The notes under the pieces were generated by a model that was not told the DNA's origin, made no database searches, and saw nothing but the letters and a program-made list of their open reading frames with translations. Positions 57,570-64,000 of a stretch of 64,000 nucleotides of DNA are shown here, piece after piece (the first letter of the stretch is position 1; every line of letters begins with the position of its first letter). The stretch is from Halichoerus grypus (lineage: Eukaryota; Chordata; Mammalia; Carnivora; Phocidae): the NCBI RefSeq assembly GCF_964656455.1, contig NC_135712.1:71801239-71865238 (forward strand), in the 5' to 3' direction. The translations under genes were made by a program, and so were the position numbers.

Positions 57570-57700
57570 GGGTTAGCTGCTACTTCTCCCTTGTTGGCCC
57601 CGGGCAAGTGATTTAACCCCTTGCTGATGTGAAATCTGCGTCTGCGAACTGGGGAGCAGACACTTGGCAGAGTGGCACTTAGGACCGCATCTGTAAGTAG
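57570..57700 (+). repeat. MIR SINE fragment
   Basis: The order ccccgggcaagtgatttaac, cccttgctgatgtgaaatct with gcgaactggggagcagac resembles the MIR core. Confidence 0.6.
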
Positions 57701-57986
57701 TTCAGATCTCGACTGATGTCTGTGAAGCTGAAAGCCCGGTGACTCATAGCATGGTCTGCAGGACCTTCCACCCCACCCCAGACCTACTAAACCAGAACCT
57801 GCGTTTTAAGGAGACCCCCCAGATGATTCCTATGCACACTAAAGTATGAGAAGCACTGGCCTTAAGCACTCTGATTAGAACCGGGGGAAAAAAATATCTA
57901 GTAGCACTTGCCTAGAAATTGTGTTGCCGTTGTGAATTTTTCAGGTGCGTCAGTAGATCCAGTCCAGTGTAGATCAGACAGCTCAT
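57701..57986. other. Intronic sequence, possible old repeat
   Basis: The segment at 57730-57860 (ggtctgcaggaccttccacc, cagaacctgcgttttaagg, gagaagcactggcctt) resembles an old interspersed repeat found widely in mammals; family not assigned. Confidence 0.4.
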
Positions 57987-57997
57987 AGTAGCTAAGG

Positions 57998-58196
57998 TAT
58001 TTTTTTTTAAGATTTTATTTATTTGTCAGAGAGAGAGAGAGACAGAGACAGAGCACAAGCAGGGGGAGGGGCAGGCAGAGGGAGAAGCAGGCTCCCTGCT
58101 GAGCAAGGAGCCTGATGCGGGACTCGATCCCAGGACCCTGGGACCATGACCTGAGTTGAAGGCAGATGCTTAACGACTGAGCCACCCAGGCGTCCC
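57998..58196 (-). mobile_element. CAN-SINE, minus strand
   Basis: From the + strand: T run, aagattttatttatttgtca, GA run, aggctccctgctgagcaagg, gacctgagttgaaggcagat, and gagccacccaggcgtccc. Short imperfect flanks agtagctaag (57987) and agtagcaag (58197) may be its target-site duplication. Confidence 0.94.
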
Positions 58197-58205
58197 AGTA
58201 GCAAG

Positions 58206-60384
58206 TTCTTGACTCTCGATCCCGAGGTCTTTTGGTGCAGGTCACCTAACAGAAAACTGTACCTCCTCCCGTGGTGACAGGGACACCTCAGTTTAAGAAC
58301 AGTCGGTATCCCCAGATCCAGCTAGGTTCTCCCGGAGCCTTCCAGTCCCACCAAGCCCACAGCAGCAAGCCACTTCTTCCAGCTCCCCCCAGCTCCCTTC
58401 GCAGCTTTACATGGATGCTTCAGCTGCGGTGACTCTCAGCTCCCCTCCACCTCCCATGCCGCAGCTCCTTGTCCCCACCGCTGTCACCTGGTTTCAACCT
58501 TTCTCTCCTGAGCCTGGCCACTACTTGACTTCTCCAGTTTTCCACCAGACTGGCCCCATGTGACCCTCTCGCCCTCTGAGGAAGCACTCCTAGTCACCCT
58601 GGTCCTGGCACTCACCAGCTGGGATGCACCTTCCGCCATCCCACCTCAACCTCTCTGCCACTCAGACATGCCCCCCGGCCCCCTCCCCTCTGCCTCAGCT
58701 CTACAGTGACACATGCAGGGCCTTCCTCCAGAGCTGCCCTGGGGACTCACCAGTCCCCACCTGACACAGTGAGTTGTGTGGTGCTCCTTTAAAGAGCAGT
58801 GCTCCTAGGAGCGCTTCTACTACGGTCCCTGTGGCGTTCGAGCTTGCTCGGTTTGTCAGACAGTTTATCAACGAGGGGCCAGCGCAGAAAACAGAAACCA
58901 CTCCAGGTCTTTTAAGCAGAAGGGATTGAATGTTGGGACTAGGTGCTTACAGCATTGTTGGAGGGGCCGAAGGGGCAGGTTCTAGGCTGGGCCTTTTGAG
59001 TGACTCCTAGATCCTACGGGAGCAGTGGCTGCCAGCCCACAGCTGCTTCTAGAATCTCCAGGAAGCTGAAGGGTGGACACCCTAGGTGGAGGTCCAGGAC
59101 TTACGGAGCTGGACAAGAAGTGCTGGCACTGCCCTGCTTGCTGGGACCCAGGGAACTGCAGCAGGACATCTGGGTGCAGGGTGACTGTGACTTCTGAACC
59201 AACAGTGACAGAGGCCGCATTCCCTCTCTCTACCCCAGGTCCACCTGACTGGCAAAATGCAGCCTCCACCCTGCCCAAGAGGCCAGCCCTCGGCGTCTCC
59301 CTAGACTGGGCTCTGGCGCTTTCTGCAGGGGGCAGCCCCCTCTCTGGAGCAGCTTCTGCTGCCCCCCAGACGTGGCTGCACCGTGCCAGCAAGGAGCCCA
59401 CGGTGTTCCCTCACGTCTCTCTGCGTTTCTAAGCGCCTAAGACATGGCTCCCTTCCTGCATGCTCCACACGCTTCATATTGGTACGCTTACTTAGTTTTA
59501 CCTGATCCCAGAGTGGCACGCTTGATAGGGTCCAGGGACTATGACTGTGCTATCATGCCAGCCTCAACATTAGATGGGGTTTGTTTGGGGTCATTAGGAC
59601 TCCATGGCCAGTCTTGGTCTTCATGGTTAGACATACGAAGGGGAACCTCCAGAAATAATCCCAGCACTATTAATAGCAGGAACTTTTTCTTGCTCGTGAC
59701 ACGGTTGTGTAATAAGACTGCCTGTGGGCTTTAGGGGGGAATGTGTTTCAGGTGTTAGGGAAATGACAGTGATTTGGGTCTCCAGGGGCCCGTGGGAGGC
59801 CTCTCAGTTGTGGGGGTGTGGAAGGCTGTCGGTCAGGGTCGGGGGACTGGCTCGTGGCTGCTGACCCGGCCAGGTGTTTGGTGCCTATGAGGCATGCATT
59901 GATTTGTAATAGGGGTGAAATGGGACTCCAGGCTTGTCACAGGCCCTGGGCCCGCACCTCTTCTGGGTGCCCCGGACAGAGTCCTCTCAGCCTGGCTCAG
60001 TACCTTTCAGAGAGGAGGTGCTCAGGACCATTCATATACTACATGGAATGCAAGAAGAAGAGATGAAATGTGGGCAGGAGTTCGGACACTCGTGACTCTC
60101 AGCATCTCCCAGCTTTCCAGGCTGTTGTCCCTGGGCCCTCAGTTTTGGGGCAACAAATGGGGCAGCTGTATTCAGGGCCCCATGTGGAGTAGAGAGAAGG
60201 TGGCCGTCACCTGCAGCTTTCCTGGAGAGCAGTCGGAAAGGGGCACAGTTTGTGCAAGATGGTGAATTGTCACCATTATGGAGCAGAATGCAGAGATGGT
60301 TCTACAGCAGATCATCATCCTGATTACTTAATTGAATCTTGGACTATATTCTGAATTTTAATCCCTGGGGCCTGGCATTCAGGG
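58206..60384. other. Unique intronic sequence
   Basis: 58300-58700 is C/T-rich. 58980-59440 is GC-rich and open on both strands (139 codons on the minus strand at 58982-59401) without similarity. No repeat recognised. Confidence 0.5.
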
Positions 60385-60715
60385 CCTCTGTGTCTGGCTC
60401 CATTGACTCCAGCCGAATTGGACGCTCACGGTGCCCTGAGGCTGTGCCAAGCTTTCACCTTCTTTGCTGGTGCTGTCTCTGCCACCTGGGGCCTTCTCCG
60501 CACCCATCTCCACCTTGAGAAATCCTGTCTTTCACGGCCAACTCAGTCATGCCTTCCTTCTAGCATCCCTTGCCCACCAGCTGCAGGAGCTCCCCCTTGC
60601 CCTGATTCCCAGAGCACTTTTCTTTCGCTTTCTTCTGGCCTTCTCTGCTTTCTGCCCATTGGTCCTGTGGATGCTGTGCAGGTCTCCCTCCCTGCCGAGG
60701 TCTTTGTCCCCATGG
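60385..60715 (+). repeat. L2 3' region
   Basis: The segments ctgtgtctggctccattgac, caagctttcaccttctttgc, actcagtcatgccttccttc resemble the L2 part upstream of its end. It is diverged, and the overlapping open frames are not genes. Confidence 0.5.
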
Positions 60716-60739
60716 ATTATCTTTTGGGTTAGAAGTGGC

Positions 60740-61020
60740 CTTGTTGGTTTTAAGAATAATTATAACCATCTTTTTCTCACTTGTGCCGATGTGGTGTGCC
60801 GATTTAGTGATTGGTATTAGCATCCACATCATTTGCCGAACAGCACATTTATTTATGCAGTGACAGTAATGCCAAGTAAACTGTAGAAGAAATGAGTCCC
60901 TAAGGCATTTACAGCCCATCTTAATGTACATTTTGCATATATAGCATGCAGGCTCTATTTGAAGCAAGCTTCTACCACTGGGGCAAGCAAATAACGTCTT
61001 ATATTTACATATTTTCCCCC
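60740..61020. promoter_or_regulatory. Possible conserved noncoding element
   Basis: AT-rich, complex sequence without a recognised repeat, containing aataattataaccatc, tttatttatgcagtgacag and ttgcatatatagcatgcagg. The words look like homeodomain- and POU-type sites. Function and conservation are untested. Confidence 0.25.
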
Positions 61021-61424
61021 CAGGAAGCATGGAACAGGGACACCTTACCGCTATTTTAAGTCTTTAAGCTGAGTTTATATTTTCAAAAATTCTGCTCTGT
61101 TGTAACAGGTAATATAGCCCCGGGGCTCTTTGAGGACAGCATATATTAGAAGGCCGTCTGACAGACTTGCCAGCCTGAAGGCCCCAAAATTCTGTTGTAT
61201 GAATCTGTAGGATTCAAGTGTCCCTACCAGTGGTAGTGGGTGGGCCAGAGACGCACAGTGGTATTTAAACTTGGTCATGATGAGCATGTCCCTTACCTAC
61301 TGCTTACAGATGTTCACAGTGACAGATGCCACTTCATAAGACTCACTGGGCGCCACCCACACCTCCTCCTGGAGAACTGTCCTACCTGGAAGGAGCACAT
61401 ACAGCCCACCCACAAGTAGCCCAG

Positions 61425-61522
61425 CCTGCCCTCCTCTTCTCCCCATCTCTTCCTCCTTTACCCCTCCCTCTCTCCTTCCCCTTCATCCTCTCCCCCACCC
61501 CCCCACCCCTTCTCTCTCTCAG
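61425..61522 (+). repeat. Long polypyrimidine tract ending in CAG
   Basis: About 95 bases, almost all C and T, end in tctctctctcag (AG at 61521-61522). It could be a simple-sequence tract, and it also has the form of a strong 3' splice acceptor directly before the LTR at 61545. Confidence 0.85.
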
Positions 61523-61544
61523 TCACTATTTTTGGTTGAATTAT

Positions 61545-61945
61545 GTCCCCTACAAATTCATATATTGAAGTCCTAACCACCAGTACCTGAGAATGTGACC
61601 TTACTTAGAAATGGGGTCATTACAGATATAATTAGTGAAGTGAGGTCATTGGGGTGCACCCTAATCCAATATGACTGGTGTCCTTATAAAGAGGGGAATT
61701 TGGACACACACACACAGACAGGAAGAACGTCATGCGATGGCAGAGGGCAGGCTTTGCTTCCACAGGCTAAGGGACGCCAGAGATGGCCAGCAGAATTCCA
61801 GAAGCTAGGCAAGAGACGTGCAAGGGATTCTCCTTGATAGCCCCTGGAAGAATCAACCCCACCGGCACCTTGATGTCAGACTCCCAGGCCCCAGGCCTGT
61901 TGGACAATGCGTTTCTGTTGTTGAAGCCACCCAGTCTGCGGACTC
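61545..61945 (+). mobile_element. Solo LTR of MaLR type, 3' end decayed
   Basis: The order tgtcccctacaaattcatat, ttgaagtcctaaccaccagt, gagaatgtgaccttacttag, ccaatatgactggtgtcctt, ataaagaggggaatttggac, aatcaaccccaccggcacct, ccttgatgtcagactcccag, ttgttgaagccacccagtct gives a nearly full LTR related to the MaLR class. A CA run (61705-61717) lies within. The class is confident; the subfamily is not. Confidence 0.7.
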
Positions 61946-62194
61946 ACGCTCACCCCCGCCCACCCACACCCTGTGGCTCAGGAGAGCCCGGCCTGGTTAT
62001 TAGCAGCTTCTCCCAGTGTGCGCCTTGAGGCAGTCAGGTGGACAGGAACTCTGTAGTAGTGATGAAGGGGGCTGCCAGGGCGTTGGTCCCTTGTGTAGAA
62101 GCACCATGCACGGGCCTTCCTTTTGAAAACTGTGCTCCTGTTGAAGAATGGAGATCTGCAAAAAATGATTAGGATCTGTTGTAATGCAGAGAGT

Positions 62195-62400
62195 ATGAAT
62201 TTTAGGGGCAGCTGGACTAGGGTAATTTAAAATCCAGACTCTGCCATTTTTTAGTTACTTTACTTCCTTGAGACTTTGCTACCTTACTGATGTATTGGAC
62301 ATAATGATAGTACCTTTGGGGTGGTTGTTAGAACTAAAGAAAATACAGGGAAAGCTGTGAGCGTGATACTTAGCTCCCAAGATGAGACCTGCCTTAACTA
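62195..62400 (+). repeat. MIR SINE
   Basis: The segments ccagactctgccattttttag, ttactttacttccttgagac, tgtattggacataatgatag, tacctttggggtggttgtta and gaaagctgtgagcgtgata follow the MIR order. Confidence 0.8.
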
Positions 62401-62499
62401 TTATTATCGATAAACCCTGGGAAATGACTTGAACAGTAGCATGTTGTAGAGGACAGTCCTCCAGTTGGCTTTCTTGGCTGACATATCCGAGTTCCAGCT

Positions 62500-62501
<2 letters not shown>

Positions 62502-62544
<43 letters not shown>

Positions 62545-62570
62545 TGTGTGTGAGAGGGAGAGAGAGAGAG
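62502..62570 (+). repeat. (GT)n(GA)n microsatellite
   Basis: A GT run of about 20 units with one interruption is followed by a GA run. Confidence 0.95.
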
Positions 62571-63229
62571 AATAAATTATATTAAAGTGTTATTTTCTTT
62601 ATCGTTTGTAAAATTTTTCAGCCTTTTTACTTTGAACATGTAGTTTACCAACAAGAAATTGATTATTTTTAAGGAGAAGTATTTTACTAAGTCTCAATTA
62701 AGTAAAGCAAGACGGTCAGCAGTTTGAGAACAGCTGAAGGTTCTTGAGAAAGATTCCAATATACCTAGTTCTTAGGATTCCTTTTATATCTTGCTAGGTG
62801 GGTACATTTTTGTAAATGTAGTGCTTTGCATTTCTAATTAATGTTTGTATTTGGTTGGTTTTAATATGTAGTTATAGTTAAAGAAGAAAAACAAGAATGG
62901 ATGGAAGAGCAAAATAATGTGGTTGGCCCTGCCCAGAACGGGACTGGGGTGGGGGGGCAGGTGGCCCAAGCACATCACCTCCTAGGGGGCTGGATCCCCA
63001 TGTGCGGAGTGCTGTGAGGAGGGCCGCTGAAAGCAGATGTGAGCTGGGTAGGGGCGTTTGCATCTCACCTCCACTGTCCCATGGTTGGGCTGTGTGAGAG
63101 GTGAGTGGCATCCCAGCCGTGTGACCCATGTAGGATTGTCTCCGGCAGGCAGCTGGCCGGGAATTCAGGGTCCCTCCCTCCCAGCAGCTGTGGCTGGGAA
63201 GCAGTTTCTCTTTGCTCCCATTTCCTTTT
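62571..63229. other. Unique intronic sequence
   Basis: AT-rich to 62880, then GC-rich. The minus-strand frame 62878-63360 (160 codons) is unrecognised. Confidence 0.5.
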
Positions 63230-63420
63230 TCCTGCCTCCGGGGACCGAGAGGGTTAAATGCTAATAAATCTTGATTGTTTGCTTGAGACGGGAGACTCTG
63301 AGAAGGGGTTAATGGTTGGAGAGAATGCTGATTGCCGTGGTTAATTTTGCCCCCTGGCACTTTGTGGACCCCCTTTTCTTTTTGAAAGGAGTTTGGAAGC
63401 AGCTTTTAGTCCTGTTGAAC
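63230..63420. promoter_or_regulatory. Possible conserved noncoding element
   Basis: Non-repeat sequence with taaatgctaataaatcttga, ttgtttgcttgagacggga, gaatgctgattgccgtgg and ggttaattttgccccc. Its composition is unlike the flanking GC-rich sequence. The label rests on appearance only. Confidence 0.25.
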
Positions 63421-64000
63421 TGAAGTTGTAAATGCAAGGTCGTTCTAGGCAAAACAAAACAAATGCTCTCTCTGCTCAAGGCAAAGTTGGGGGGGGGGTG
63501 CCTCTGTGTGTTTGGGATTTATTTTTATTTTCTAATCCTGTTAGCAACAGAAAAAGACTCTAAGGAGCCTCTGATTTTATTAGCACCGGGAGCAGTTTAT
63601 CTGTCGTCTGTGGGATCCCTGGCCAGATGTCCAGGGCTCCAAGTGTCTTCTTCCTCTCTCCTTCCCTCCCCTCCCTCTAGGGAATGCTTTGGAGAATTGA
63701 GCTGCGGCCTGGGGGGCAGGAGTGCTGATGGTTTATCTCCGCTCTCAGGATGGGGGCTGCCCAGCCTGTCTGTTGCGGGGTAGTACGTTATAACTTGCAG
63801 TAGAGGTGGCAGTGGGAAGACAGTGGTGGAAGAATAGAAAGAGGGCTTGGCACCTGTTGACACTGTTGGATGGCCACCGTCTGAGGTTCTTTGCTGAGAG
63901 GACCATAGACCCTTCCTGTGCTGGCCGACCCTCCTCTCCTCCTGCGTGGCTGCAGTTTCACACCTCGCCAGCAGGGGTCTCACCTGGGTCAGATCCAGGG
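63421..64000. other. Unique intronic sequence
   Basis: G run near 63489-63498. A pyrimidine tract 63648-63678 ends in CTAG (AG at 63679-63680). Open frames on both strands lack recognisable similarity. The window ends here without the next XXYLT1 exon. Confidence 0.5.

Larger units (their letters stand above)
21633..64000 (+). other. XXYLT1: XXYLT1 intron downstream of the DxD exon (5' part)
   Basis: The next XXYLT1 exon, which should begin by completing an Arg codon and continue HTFWQF, is absent. At least 42.4 kb of intron therefore follows. Large introns fit the known XXYLT1 gene, which has few exons spread over a long locus. Confidence 0.8.

Overview
The window is intronic mammalian DNA from a carnivore, with one recognisable protein-coding exon. 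The organism call rests on ten tRNA-derived CAN-SINE copies of the caniform type, several with clean target-site duplications, and on two LINE-1 3' ends of carnivore type. The SINE sequence resembles the arctoid form (bears, seals, mustelids) more than the dog or cat forms; I cannot resolve the species. Vertebrate-wide relics (MIR, L2, MaLR LTRs, old L1M pieces) fill much of the rest.

The only exon I can defend is 21500-21632 on the + strand. It has a polypyrimidine tract and AG acceptor, a GT donor, and 43 whole codons plus a split codon at each end. It matches XXYLT1, the endoplasmic-reticulum xyloside alpha-1,3-xylosyltransferase that extends O-glucose-linked xylose on EGF repeats such as those of Notch. 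The exon carries the DxD metal and nucleotide-sugar binding motif. Neighbouring XXYLT1 exons are not in the window, so at least 21.5 kb of intron lies upstream and at least 42.4 kb downstream.

Layout. 1-21.5 kb: upstream intron, with SINEs at 1.5 and 7.1 kb, MaLR LTRs at 3.7 and 7.9 kb, an old L1 3' end at 9.7 kb, a TTAATTAA-rich block at 10.3 kb and MIRs. 21.5 kb: the exon. 22-31 kb: an L1 remnant, a conserved-looking unique block near 23.6 kb, a palindromic MITE-like element at 25.6 kb, a 430-bp compound GT/GA repeat at 26.0 kb, paired MIRs, and three clustered SINEs at 29-30.5 kb. 31-48 kb: mostly unique sequence with scattered SINEs and MIRs, plus a carnivore L1 3' end and an older L1 ORF2 remnant at 43.6-45 kb. 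48-64 kb: unique sequence with SINEs, an L1 3' end, L2/MIR, an L1M block at 56.6 kb, a long pyrimidine tract running into an LTR at 61.5 kb, and GC-richer unique sequence to the end.

I see no operon, CRISPR array, RNA gene or second gene. Other open frames lie in repeats or lack recognisable similarity and exon signals. I found no undescribed system; the items worth checking are possible regulatory elements and repeat-derived structures inside the introns. Repeat family names come from recognising the sequence, not from a database search.
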